The notes under the pieces: generated by a model
Databases searched by the model: none
What the model saw: only the letters and a program-made list of their open reading frames with translations
Told to the model about the DNA's origin: nothing
Source: Frigidibacter sp. ROC022
GTDB taxonomy: Bacteria > Pseudomonadota > Alphaproteobacteria > Rhodobacterales > Rhodobacteraceae
Direction of reading: 5' to 3'
NCBI RefSeq assembly: GCF_024723735.1
Contig: NZ_JANQDU010000002.1
Span: 1 to 64,000, forward strand
DNA length: 64,000 bases
Shown: in pieces, positions 45,187-53,433 of the stretch
Numbering within the stretch: the stretch's first letter is position 1
Layout of the letters: each line of letters opens with the position of its first letter
Translations under genes and position numbers: made by a program

Positions 45187-47986
45187 GCCCGCAAATCTGC
45201 CGCAACAGACCGAATCGGCGCCGGACAGGCTGATCTGTCCGGCGTCTTCGATTTTTGACGCCGTGGCGGTCCGCGCCGCCATCGACGCGGCCATTTCCGC
45301 GGCCCCGCATGACGACCCGCGGGCCCGGCGCGCCGCCGTGGTCGGGGTGCTGTCCGAGGCCAATGCCCGCGGCCGCGCGGCGATCGCCGAGGCTTTCGCC
45401 GCCCAGCCCCGCCGGGCCCGGCCGACGGTGCGCGCCTATGCCAGGCTGACCGACGGGCTGGTCATCGAAGTCCTGCACGCGGTGCTGACCCATATGCATC
45501 CGCTGCCCAATCCGACCGCCGCGGAACGGGTCTCGCTGCTGGCGGTGGGCGGCTATGGCCGGGCCGAAATGGCGCCCTATTCCGACGTGGACCTGCTGTT
45601 CCTGACCCCATGGAAAACGACGCCCTGGGCCGAGAGCGTGGTCGAGACCATGCTCTACATCTTGTGGGACCTGCATCTGAAGGTCGGCCATGCCACCCGC
45701 ACGGTGAGGGACTGCATCCGGCTGGGGCGCGAGGATTACACGATCCGCACCGCGCTGCTGGAACAGCGCTACCTGGCCGGCGACGAGGCGCTGGCGGCCG
45801 AGTTGAAGAAGAAGCTGCGCAGCGAGCTGTTCAAGGGCACCGGCGGGGAATTCATCGAAGCCAAGCTGGCCGAGCGCAGCGAGCGGCACAAGAAGCAGGG
45901 CGGCCAGCGCTACATGGTCGAGCCCAACGTGAAGGAGGGCAAGGGCGGGCTGCGCGACCTGCAGTCGCTGTTCTGGATCGACAAGTATCTGCACGGGGTC
46001 GAGGACCTTTCCGTGCTGATCAAGCGCGGCGTCTTCACCCAGGACGAATACGCCAGCTTCCGCGAGGCCGAGGAATTCCTGCTGGCCGTGCGCTGCCATC
46101 TGCATCTGATCGCGAACCGGGCGCAGGACCAGCTCACATTCGAACTGCAGGTCGATGTCGCGCAGCGGATGGGCTTTGCCGATCATGGCGGCCGCCGCGC
46201 GGTCGAGCATTTCATGCAGGCCTATTTCCGCCATGCCACGACGGTCGGGGAGATGACCCGGATCTTCCTGACCGACCTGGAGCAGCTCCATGTCAAGACC
46301 GCGCCCAGCCTGGTCGGGTTCTTCCGCCGCGCCAGGAAGGTGCGCGCGCCCTACAAGCTGCAGCAGGGCCGGCTGGCGGTGAGCTCGGAGAAGAAGTTTC
46401 TCGAGAACAAGCTGAACATGCTGGGGATCTTCGAAGAGGCGCTGCGCACCGGGCATCTCATCCACCCCGACGCGATGCGGCTCGTGACCCGCAACCTGGG
46501 GCTGATCGACGACCAGATGCGCGAGAACCGCGAGGCCGGGGCGCGGTTCCTTGACCTGCTGCTGAAACATGGCAATCCGGAGCGCGCCCTGCGCCGGATG
46601 AACGAACTGGGGGTGCTGGCCGCCTTCCTGCCGGAATTCGCGCCCGTCGTGGCGATGATGCAGTTCAACATGTATCACCACTACACGGTCGACGAGCACA
46701 CCATCCAATGCATCTCGACCCTCAGCCAGATCGAGCGCGGCGAGCTGGCCGAGGAGCTTCCGATCGTCACCGAGATCATGAAGGCCGGGGTCAACCGCAA
46801 GGTGCTCTATCTCGCGGTGCTGCTGCATGACATCGGCAAGGGCCGGAAAGAGGACCACTCGGTGCTCGGCGCGCAGATCGCCCGCAAGGTGGCGCCGCGG
46901 ATGGGACTGAAGCCGGACGAATGCGAGACCGTCGAATGGCTGGTCCGCTATCACCTGCTGATGAGCGACATGGCGCAGAAGCGCGACCTGGCCGACCCGC
47001 GCACGGTGCGCGATTTCGCCAAGGCGGTGAAGACCCGCAAGCGGCTGGACCTGCTGACGGTGCTGACCGTCTGCGACATCCGCGGTGTCGGGCCGGGGAC
47101 CTGGAACAACTGGAAGGCGGTGCTGCTGCGCAACCTCTACCGGGCCACCGAGACGGCGCTGGAAGGCGGGCTGGAATCGGTCAACCGCGAGACCCGGGTG
47201 AACGAGGCCAAGCGGCAGCTGCGCGAGGCGCTGGCCAGCCCCGAACAGGGCGCCTGGGACAGAAAGGACATCCGCACCGAGATCGCGCGGCACTACGACC
47301 CCTACTGGCAGGGGCTGCCGCATCCGGTGCATCTGATCTTCGCCCGGCTGCTGCGCGACATGAAGGACGACGAGCTGGGCATCGACCTGCTGCTGGACGA
47401 GGACCGGGACGCCACCCGCGCCTGTTTCGCGCTGGTCGATCACCCCGGCATCTTCTCGCGCCTGGCCGGGGCGCTGGCGCTGGTCGGGGCCAATGTGGTG
47501 GATGCCCGCACCTATACCTCGAAGGACGGCTATGCCACCGCGACCTTCTGGGTGCAGGATGCCGAAGGCCGGCCCTATGAAGAGGCCCGGCTGCCGAAGC
47601 TGACCAGCATGATCCGCCGCACGATGAAGGGCGAGGTGGTGGCGCGCGAGGCGCTGGCGGGGCGCGACAAGATCAAGAAGCGCGAACGGGTGTTCAAGGT
47701 GCCGACCTCGATCACCTTCGACAACGAGGGATCGGACATCTACACGATCATCGAGGTCGATACCCGCGACCGGCTGGGGCTGGTCTACGACCTGACCCGG
47801 ACCATGGCCGCCAACAACATCTACATCGCCAGCGCGGTGATCGCGACCTACGGGGCGCAGGCGGTGGACACGTTCTACGTCAAGGACATGTTCGGGCTGA
47901 AACTGCATTCCGAAAGCCGCCGCAAGGCGCTGGAGAAGAAGCTGCGCGAGGCGATCATCAGCGGCGCGCAGAAGGCGAACGCCTGA
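45146..47986 (+). CDS. glnD: Bifunctional uridylyltransferase / uridylyl-removing enzyme
   Basis: A protein of about 946 residues that modifies PII proteins in response to glutamine. The nucleotidyltransferase motif GGYGRAEMAPYSDVDLLFL is near residue 134, the HD domain (LHDIGKGRKEDHS) near 560, and two ACT domains (FALVDHPGIFSRLAGALALV and VDTRDRLGLVYDLTRTM) at the end. The N-terminus is uncertain: the frame starts with TTG at 45146 inside the preceding gene, and the next conserved stretch APDRLICPASSIFD lies after it. One base separates it from murJ. Confidence 0.95.
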   Translation: MTLPREALAARASRPANLPQQTESAPDRLICPASSIFDAVAVRAAIDAAISAAPHDDPRARRAAVVGVLSEANARGRAAIAEAFAAQPRRARPTVRAYARLTDGLVIEVLHAVLTHMHPLPNPTAAERVSLLAVGGYGRAEMAPYSDVDLLFLTPWKTTPWAESVVETMLYILWDLHLKVGHATRTVRDCIRLGREDYTIRTALLEQRYLAGDEALAAELKKKLRSELFKGTGGEFIEAKLAERSERHKKQGGQRYMVEPNVKEGKGGLRDLQSLFWIDKYLHGVEDLSVLIKRGVFTQDEYASFREAEEFLLAVRCHLHLIANRAQDQLTFELQVDVAQRMGFADHGGRRAVEHFMQAYFRHATTVGEMTRIFLTDLEQLHVKTAPSLVGFFRRARKVRAPYKLQQGRLAVSSEKKFLENKLNMLGIFEEALRTGHLIHPDAMRLVTRNLGLIDDQMRENREAGARFLDLLLKHGNPERALRRMNELGVLAAFLPEFAPVVAMMQFNMYHHYTVDEHTIQCISTLSQIERGELAEELPIVTEIMKAGVNRKVLYLAVLLHDIGKGRKEDHSVLGAQIARKVAPRMGLKPDECETVEWLVRYHLLMSDMAQKRDLADPRTVRDFAKAVKTRKRLDLLTVLTVCDIRGVGPGTWNNWKAVLLRNLYRATETALEGGLESVNRETRVNEAKRQLREALASPEQGAWDRKDIRTEIARHYDPYWQGLPHPVHLIFARLLRDMKDDELGIDLLLDEDRDATRACFALVDHPGIFSRLAGALALVGANVVDARTYTSKDGYATATFWVQDAEGRPYEEARLPKLTSMIRRTMKGEVVAREALAGRDKIKKRERVFKVPTSITFDNEGSDIYTIIEVDTRDRLGLVYDLTRTMAANNIYIASAVIATYGAQAVDTFYVKDMFGLKLHSESRRKALEKKLREAIISGAQKANA

Positions 47987-47987
47987 C

Positions 47988-49556
47988 ATGGCGGCCACCC
48001 GTCTGATCAAGGGCTTCATGACCGTGGGCGGCTGGACCCTGGCCTCGCGGGTGCTGGGCTTTGCCCGCGACATCCTGATCGCCGCCTTCCTGGGCGCCGG
48101 GCCGATCGCCGAGGCCTTCCTGGTGGCCTTCTCGCTGCCCAACATGTTCCGCCGCTTCTTCGCCGAGGGCGCCTTCAACATGGCCTTCGTGCCGATGTTC
48201 TCGAAGAAGGTCGAAACCGGCGACGCACCGCTGGAGTTCGCCCGCGATGCCTTTTCCGGCATGGCGCTGCTGCTGACCGCCTTTTCGGCCCTGGGGGTGA
48301 TCTTCATGCCGGGGCTGGTCTGGCTGATGGCCTCGGGCTTTGCCGAGGACGAGCGCTTCGGGCTGGCGGTGGTCTATGGCCGGATCGCCTTTCCCTATAT
48401 CCTGTTCATCTCGCTGGCGGCGCTTCTGGCCGGGGTGCTGAACGGGCTGGGCCGGTTCACCGCTGCCGCCGCGGCACCGGTGCTGCTGAACGTGATCTTC
48501 ATCCTCGCGATGCTGCTGACCACCCTGACGGGCACCGAGGGCGGCCAGGCACTCGGGCTGCGGGTCGGCGATGCCCTGGCGCTGTCGGTGCCGCTGGCCG
48601 GCATTGCGCAACTGGCGCTGGTCTGGTGGGCGGCCCGGCGGGCGGGCTATCCGCTGCGCTTCCGGCGCCCCCGGATGACGCCAGAACTCTGGCGCCTGGC
48701 CCGGATCGCGGCGCCGGCGGCGCTGGCCGGCGGGGTGGTGCAGGTCAACCTGCTGGTCGGGCGCCAGGTGGCCAGCTATTTCGACGGCGCCATCGGCTGG
48801 CTGAACTATGCCGACCGGCTCTATCAGCTGCCGCTCGGGGTCGTCGGCATCGCGATCGGCGTGGTGCTGCTGCCGGAACTGTCGCGCCGGCTGGCGGCGG
48901 GTGACCTGGAGGGCCAGCGCAACGGGCTGAACCGCGCCGCCGAGGTCTCTCTGGGCCTGACGATCCCCGCCGCCGTGGCGCTGATGGTGGTGCCGGGCCC
49001 GCTGGTGCAGGCGCTGTTCCAGCGCGGCGCCTTCACCACGGAAGACGCCGCCAACACCGCGCTGGCGCTGACGATCTACGGTCTCGGGCTGCCCGCCTTC
49101 GTGCTGCAGAAGGTGCTGCAACCGCTCTATTTCGCCCGCGAGGACACCAAGCGCCCGTTCTACTATGCCCTGGTCTCGCTGGCGCTGAATGCCGGCATCG
49201 CGATCGGCCTGGCGCCGTTCATCGGTTTTGCCGCGGCCGCGGTGGGCACGACGCTGGCGGCCTGGGGCATGGTGCTGCAGCTCTGGCTGGGCAGCCGCGA
49301 GATGGGCGAGGTGGTGCATATGGACGCCACCCTGCGCCGGCGGCTGCCGCGGATGCTGCTGTCGGCGGCGCTGATGGGGCTGGCGCTCTGGGGCTTTTCC
49401 TGGCTTGCGGCGCCGATGTTCGCACCGGGTGGCGCCCGGGCGATTGCCCTGCTTCTGCTGGTCGCGCTCGGCGCCATGGTCTATTTCGGCTGCGGCCAGG
49501 TTGTCGGCGCCTTCCGGCTGGCCGATTTTCGCGGCGCCCTGAAACGCCGCGGCTAG
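47988..49556 (+). CDS. murJ: Lipid II flippase MurJ
   Basis: A 522-residue membrane protein of the MVF/MATE-like family with about 14 segments. It opens TRLIKGFMTVGGWTLASRVL and then GFARDILIAAFLGAG, and carries PNMFRRFFAEGAFNMAFVPM and GVVQVNLLVGRQVASYF. It moves lipid II to the periplasmic side for peptidoglycan synthesis. It follows glnD directly, the usual alphaproteobacterial order (glnD-murJ-trpS). Confidence 0.96.
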   Translation: MAATRLIKGFMTVGGWTLASRVLGFARDILIAAFLGAGPIAEAFLVAFSLPNMFRRFFAEGAFNMAFVPMFSKKVETGDAPLEFARDAFSGMALLLTAFSALGVIFMPGLVWLMASGFAEDERFGLAVVYGRIAFPYILFISLAALLAGVLNGLGRFTAAAAAPVLLNVIFILAMLLTTLTGTEGGQALGLRVGDALALSVPLAGIAQLALVWWAARRAGYPLRFRRPRMTPELWRLARIAAPAALAGGVVQVNLLVGRQVASYFDGAIGWLNYADRLYQLPLGVVGIAIGVVLLPELSRRLAAGDLEGQRNGLNRAAEVSLGLTIPAAVALMVVPGPLVQALFQRGAFTTEDAANTALALTIYGLGLPAFVLQKVLQPLYFAREDTKRPFYYALVSLALNAGIAIGLAPFIGFAAAAVGTTLAAWGMVLQLWLGSREMGEVVHMDATLRRRLPRMLLSAALMGLALWGFSWLAAPMFAPGGARAIALLLLVALGAMVYFGCGQVVGAFRLADFRGALKRRG

Positions 49557-49565
49557 GTTGCGCGC

Positions 49566-50264
49566 CTATCGGTTGCGCAGCCGGGCGCGGATCGCCGCCC
49601 AGGCGCCGGGCGCCAGCAGGAAGCACAGCAGGAAGCCCGCGGCAAAGCCGGCCAGTTCGGCGATGACCTGCACCCCGATCCCGCCCTGCATAAGGGCGAA
49701 CATCAGTTGCAGCCCGATCAGCACGCCGATCATCCGGAAGGCCCTGGCCGGGTGCTCGCCGGTCTGCTTCGCCTTGCGCCAGAGCAGGAAGGTGAAGGCG
49801 CCGACCAGCCCGTAATCGGGCGGCATCGCGCCGAAGAGCGGGATCTGGGTGTCGGTCAGCAGCAGCAGGGCCAGCGCCCCGGCGATGGCGGAACCGAACC
49901 ACAAGGCCACCAGCGCCAGGCCCGAGAACACCTGGCCCACGAACTTGCCCAGTGCCAGCAGGATCACCACGCCGAACATCATGTGGGTGAAGCCGCCGTG
50001 AATGAACGGATAGGTCACCAGCCGCTGGATGATGCCGATCTGCCAGCGGCCGCTGTCCAGCATCATCCAGTCGAACTGCGGCGCCCAGAACGAGAACCGG
50101 CCGATCGCCTCGCTGCGCCAGCCGACTCCCCCTGCGCCGCCGATCACCCCCTGCTGGGCAAGCTCCAGCACGATCTCGATGGCGACCAGCACCAGGGCGC
50201 CGATCACCACCACCGGCGGGACATCGTTGAAGGGCGAGGCATTGTGGTCCTGATCGAAGGGCAT
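49566..50264 (-). CDS. Rhomboid-fold membrane protein, probably catalytically inactive
   Basis: A 232-residue protein with about six membrane segments. FIHGGFTHMMFGVVILLALG is the rhomboid TM2 region. The nucleophile site, normally G-x-S-G, reads DYGLVGAFTFLLW here, with no serine, and the TM6 catalytic histidine site reads AELAGFAAGF. It therefore looks like a pseudo-rhomboid, which would bind rather than cut membrane proteins. AAGGAAG precedes ATG 50264. It lies in reverse between murJ and trpS. Confidence 0.8.
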   Translation of the reverse strand: MPFDQDHNASPFNDVPPVVVIGALVLVAIEIVLELAQQGVIGGAGGVGWRSEAIGRFSFWAPQFDWMMLDSGRWQIGIIQRLVTYPFIHGGFTHMMFGVVILLALGKFVGQVFSGLALVALWFGSAIAGALALLLLTDTQIPLFGAMPPDYGLVGAFTFLLWRKAKQTGEHPARAFRMIGVLIGLQLMFALMQGGIGVQVIAELAGFAAGFLLCFLLAPGAWAAIRARLRNR

Positions 50265-50273
50265 CGGGCTTCC

Positions 50274-50302
50274 TTGACGCTGTATCGGCACATGGGTATG
50301 CG
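50274..50302 (+). promoter_or_regulatory. Candidate promoter of trpS
   Basis: TTGACG at 50274-50279 and TATGCG at 50297-50302 are 17 bases apart and 36 bases upstream of the trpS ATG. Confidence 0.4.
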
Positions 50303-50337
50303 AGCCGGACCGCATAATCCAGTCGGAGCCTGTCAAC

Positions 50338-51360
50338 ATGGCCAACCAACCTGCCAAATTCTCGCCGCGCGTCTTTTCGGGCATCCAGCCCTCGGGCCAG
50401 TTGCACCTGGGCAACTACCTCGGAGCGATCAAGCGTTGGGTCACCATGCAGGAGGAGGATTTCGAGACGCTGTTCTGCGTCGTCGATCTGCATGCGATCA
50501 CCGTCTGGCAGGATCCCGACCACCTGACCCATGCGATCCGCGAGCTGACGGCGGCGCTGATCGCCAGCGGCATCTCGCCCGAGAAGTCGATCCTGTTCAA
50601 CCAGTCGATGGTTCACGAACATGCCGAACTGGCCTGGATCTTCAACTGCGTCGCCCGGGTCGGCTGGATGGACCGGATGACCCAGTGGAAGGACAAGGCC
50701 GGCAAGAACGCCGAGAAGCAGTCGCTGGGGCTCTATGCCTATCCGGCGCTGATGGCGGCCGACATCCTGATCTACCACGCCACCCATGTTCCGGTCGGCG
50801 ACGATCAGAAGCAGCATGTCGAGCTGACCCGCGACATCGCGGCCAAGTTCAACCACGATTACAAGGTCGATTTCTTCCCGATGACCACCCCGGTCATCGA
50901 GGGCCCCGGCATGCGGGTGATGAACCTGCGCGACGGCACCAGGAAGATGTCCAAGTCGGGCGAGAGCGACATGGAACGGATCAACATGACCGATGACGCC
51001 GAAACCATCGCCAGGAAGTTCAAGCGCTCGCGCACCGATGCCGAACCGCTGCCGTCGGAAGCGGCGGGGCTGAAGGACCGTCCCGAGGCGAAGAACCTGG
51101 TCGATATCTATTCCGCCCTGGCGGATGTCGGCGTCGATCAGGTCTTGGCCGAATACGGTGGCCAGGGCTGGGGCACGTTCAAGCCGGCGCTGGCCGAACT
51201 GGCGGTATCGAAGATCGCGCCGATCTCGGACGAGATGGCGCGGATGATGGCCGATCCGGGCGAAATCGACAATCAGCTGCGCAAGGGTGCCGCCCGCGCC
51301 AGCGCCATCGCGGCGCCGATCCTGGCCCGGACCTACGAGATCGTCGGCCTGGTGCGCTGA
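50338..51360 (+). CDS. trpS: Tryptophanyl-tRNA synthetase
   Basis: A 340-residue class I synthetase. The HIGH-type motif is [13 protein letters not shown] (residues 15-27) and the KMSKS loop is [10 protein letters not shown] near 203. [11 protein letters not shown] and [16 protein letters not shown] are typical of bacterial TrpRS. It charges tRNA-Trp. It ends in a region of palindromes shared with the convergent LysR gene. Confidence 0.97.
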   Translation: MANQPAKFSPRVFSGIQPSGQLHLGNYLGAIKRWVTMQEEDFETLFCVVDLHAITVWQDPDHLTHAIRELTAALIASGISPEKSILFNQSMVHEHAELAWIFNCVARVGWMDRMTQWKDKAGKNAEKQSLGLYAYPALMAADILIYHATHVPVGDDQKQHVELTRDIAAKFNHDYKVDFFPMTTPVIEGPGMRVMNLRDGTRKMSKSGESDMERINMTDDAETIARKFKRSRTDAEPLPSEAAGLKDRPEAKNLVDIYSALADVGVDQVLAEYGGQGWGTFKPALAELAVSKIAPISDEMARMMADPGEIDNQLRKGAARASAIAAPILARTYEIVGLVR

Positions 51361-51379
51361 GCCGCCCCCCGGGCGCCCG

Positions 51380-51400
51380 GCTTTACCTTGGAAATATCCC
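51380..51400 (-). repeat. Terminator-linked repeat, copy 3
   Basis: The minus strand reads GGGATATTTCCAAGGTAAAG plus C, identical to copy 1. It lies past the LysR stop and two strong hairpins, on the LysR-coding strand. Confidence 0.75.
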
Positions 51401-51408
51401 ACGGGGGT

Positions 51409-51459
51409 GCGGGGGTGTGAAACCCCCGCCCTGCCCGCACCGCCGAGCGGCGGTGCGGG
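51409..51459. terminator. Paired hairpins between convergent trpS and lysR
   Basis: CCCGCACCGCC/GGCGGTGCGGG (51434-51459, loop GAGC, 11 perfect pairs) and GCGGGGGT/ACCCCCGC (51409-51429, loop GTGAA) lie side by side. A 12-base palindrome CCGGGCGCCCGG (51369-51380) flanks them on the trpS side. Together they can stop transcription from both sides. Confidence 0.65.
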
Positions 51460-51471
51460 ATCATCGCCGCA

Positions 51472-52371
51472 TCACTTCGGCCAGTCGCGCGTCGCCTCTT
51501 TCAGAAAGCTCAGGAAGGCCTGCACCTTGGTTGTCCGGTGCAGGTCCACATGGGTCACCAGCCAGAGCCGCACCGCCCAGGCGTCCAGCGGCTCCATCAC
51601 CTCGATCAGTTCGGGGTAGCGGTCGCGGGTCGAGGCGGCGACGAAGCCGAGCCCCAGCCCGGCGACCACCGCCTCTTCCCGTGCCTCGCTGTCCGAGGCG
51701 CGGAACACCACCGCGCTGTCCGGCACCGTGTCGCTCAGCCAGCGATAGAAGGGGGCCGCCGTCCGCTCGGAGGCATGGCCGATGAAGCGGTGGCCGCTGA
51801 AATCCCCGTTCACCGGCCGCCCGTGACGCTCGATATAGGCGGGCGAGGCGCAGAGATGCCCGTGCAGGACCGCCAGCGGCTGCACCACATTGTCGGGTTC
51901 TTCCGGCGCCGATCCGGCGCGGATCGCCACATGCGCCTCGCCATATTCCAGCCGGAACACCCGGGCATCGGTCAGGAACCGGACGGTAAGCCCCGGGTGC
52001 TGCCCCTGGAACTTGGCGATCAGCGGCACCAGCAGCGCCGACAGGCCGGAAACGGTGGTCACCACCAGTTCGCCCGTCACCTCGGCGCCGCGGCCGCGGA
52101 TGCGCGAGACCAGCTGCGAAATCTGGTCGTCGGTGGCCTGGCCGACCGCCATCAGGTCGCGCCCGGCCTCGGTCGGCGTGTAGCCGCGGGCATGGCGCTG
52201 GAACAGCTTGACGCCGATCCGGCTTTCCAGCGCGTCGATATGGCGGATCACCGTGGCGTGGTGGACGCCAAGCGCCTCGGCGGCGCCCGAAACCGTGCCG
52301 GAGCGCGCGACTTGATAGGCGGTGCGAATCTCGTCCCAGTTCGTCGTCGGCATCTGTGACCCTTTTTTCAT
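51472..52371 (-). CDS. LysR family transcriptional regulator
   Basis: A 299-residue regulator. The winged helix-turn-helix is GTVSGAAEALGVHHATVIRH with DALESRIGVKLFQRHARGYT; the rest is a substrate-binding-like effector domain with VVTTVSGLSALLVPLIAKF. ATG 52371 has AGGAAA at six bases; ATG 52353 is an alternative. It is divergent from the secreted repeat protein, a usual arrangement between a LysR regulator and its target; the inducer is unknown. Confidence 0.92.
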   Translation of the reverse strand: MKKGSQMPTTNWDEIRTAYQVARSGTVSGAAEALGVHHATVIRHIDALESRIGVKLFQRHARGYTPTEAGRDLMAVGQATDDQISQLVSRIRGRGAEVTGELVVTTVSGLSALLVPLIAKFQGQHPGLTVRFLTDARVFRLEYGEAHVAIRAGSAPEEPDNVVQPLAVLHGHLCASPAYIERHGRPVNGDFSGHRFIGHASERTAAPFYRWLSDTVPDSAVVFRASDSEAREEAVVAGLGLGFVAASTRDRYPELIEVMEPLDAWAVRLWLVTHVDLHRTTKVQAFLSFLKEATRDWPK

Positions 52372-52454
52372 TGTGTTTCCTGTCTACTGGCGCAAGCCGT
52401 CCGCCGGCGCAATCCCCGCTGCACCGCAGCAAGCGGCTAGGAACGAGCTACGAC

Positions 52455-52495
52455 CGATTCAAGGTTTTCCGTCGCTGAATCGTATGTGCACATAC
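52455..52495. promoter_or_regulatory. Paired dyads in the lysR / repeat-protein intergenic region
   Basis: CGATTCA-N14-TGAATCG (52455-52482) joins directly to the perfect palindrome GTATGTGCACATAC (52482-52495). Both lie between the divergent lysR and secreted-protein genes and are good candidates for regulator sites, perhaps for the LysR protein itself. Confidence 0.5.
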
Positions 52496-52647
52496 AAACA
52501 TGTCCCTGCTCGGATTTGCGCCTTTTGTTCGGGGCGGCCGACACCCAATTCCATGACACCGGCCGCACTTCCCCCCCGCGGCCCAGAAACAAACAAGCCA
52601 CCAGGCTGGGGCAAGAAGCCCCGGCGAGTTGAGTAGAAAGGACTACC

Positions 52648-53148
52648 ATGTTTTCGCGTAATCTTCTGGCCGTTCTGGCCGTTGTCGCCGCCGCCCCCGC
52701 CTTCGCTGCCGACGTGTCGGCGGGCGATGCCCAACTGGCCCTCGCCCTGGGCGTCGAGCCGGGTGTCTATACCACCGATCAACTGATCCGTCTGAACAAT
52801 GCGCGGCAGGAAAACGATGCCGAAACCACGCGGTTCATCCTGGCGTCGCCGGGCGGCTACCTGTCCTCGACCGACAGCGCCACCGTGTCCCCGGGTGAAG
52901 CCCAACTGGCGCTGAGCCTCGGTGTCGAGCCGGGCGCATATTCGCTCGCCGACCTGACCCGCCTCGAGCAGGCCCGTCAGGACAACGATGCCGAAACCGA
53001 GCGGGCGATCCTGACCGGTGAAGTGCACAACCCGGTATCCGAGGCCGTGACCCCGGCCAAGGAGCAGCTGGCCGCCACCGTGGGCGTCAACCCGGCGGAC
53101 TACACCCTGGCGGAGCTGACGGCGATGAACGCCGCGCTCTACGATTGA
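52648..53148 (+). CDS. Secreted protein with three internal repeats, function unknown
   Basis: A 166-residue protein with a signal peptide cleaved near AFA-AD (residue 20). The mature part is built of repeats of about 40 residues: 26-65 (AQLALALGVEPGVYTTDQLI then RLNNARQENDAETTRFIL), 82-122 (AQLALSLGVEPGAYSLADLT then RLEQARQDNDAETERAIL) and a partial third at 137-166 (EQLAATVGVNPADYTLAELT). Each ends in a charged helix. AAAGGA precedes the ATG and a perfect terminator follows, so it is a single-gene unit. Small periplasmic proteins with one such unit occur in Rhodobacteraceae to my recollection; no function is known. Confidence 0.75.
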   Translation: MFSRNLLAVLAVVAAAPAFAADVSAGDAQLALALGVEPGVYTTDQLIRLNNARQENDAETTRFILASPGGYLSSTDSATVSPGEAQLALSLGVEPGAYSLADLTRLEQARQDNDAETERAILTGEVHNPVSEAVTPAKEQLAATVGVNPADYTLAELTAMNAALYD

Positions 53149-53189
53149 TCGCAACGACCGGTCGACATCTTCCACCTCGTCGATCGACA

Positions 53190-53222
53190 GGGCGCGCGGG
53201 CAACCGCGCGCCCTTTTCCTTT
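53190..53222 (+). terminator. Intrinsic terminator of the secreted repeat-protein gene
   Basis: GGGCGCGCGG and CCGCGCGCCC form a perfect 10-bp stem with a GCAA tetraloop, followed by TTTTCCTTT. It starts 41 bases past the stop codon. Confidence 0.9.
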
Positions 53223-53433
53223 GCCGGCGCGGCAGGCCCCGACAGGCCCGGCATCTTGACTCGTCCGCCCGCCCGGTCTAACCCCTGCCGGATTCCGGAG
53301 GTCTCTATGCTTCCGGTTCCCGGACCGATCCGGGGATCGACATCCGTCAGCGCGTTGCGCCCACGGGTGCCCTTGGGCATTTCCGCGCCCGGTCCCATAT
53401 CGGTACGGTAGCACGACAAGGAAGGGACCGCGC

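Noticed and set aside
45059-48307. A 1082-codon minus-strand frame opposite glnD
   Set aside because: It is the antisense of glnD and the start of murJ. His/Gln/Arg-rich translation is typical of shadows in this genome.
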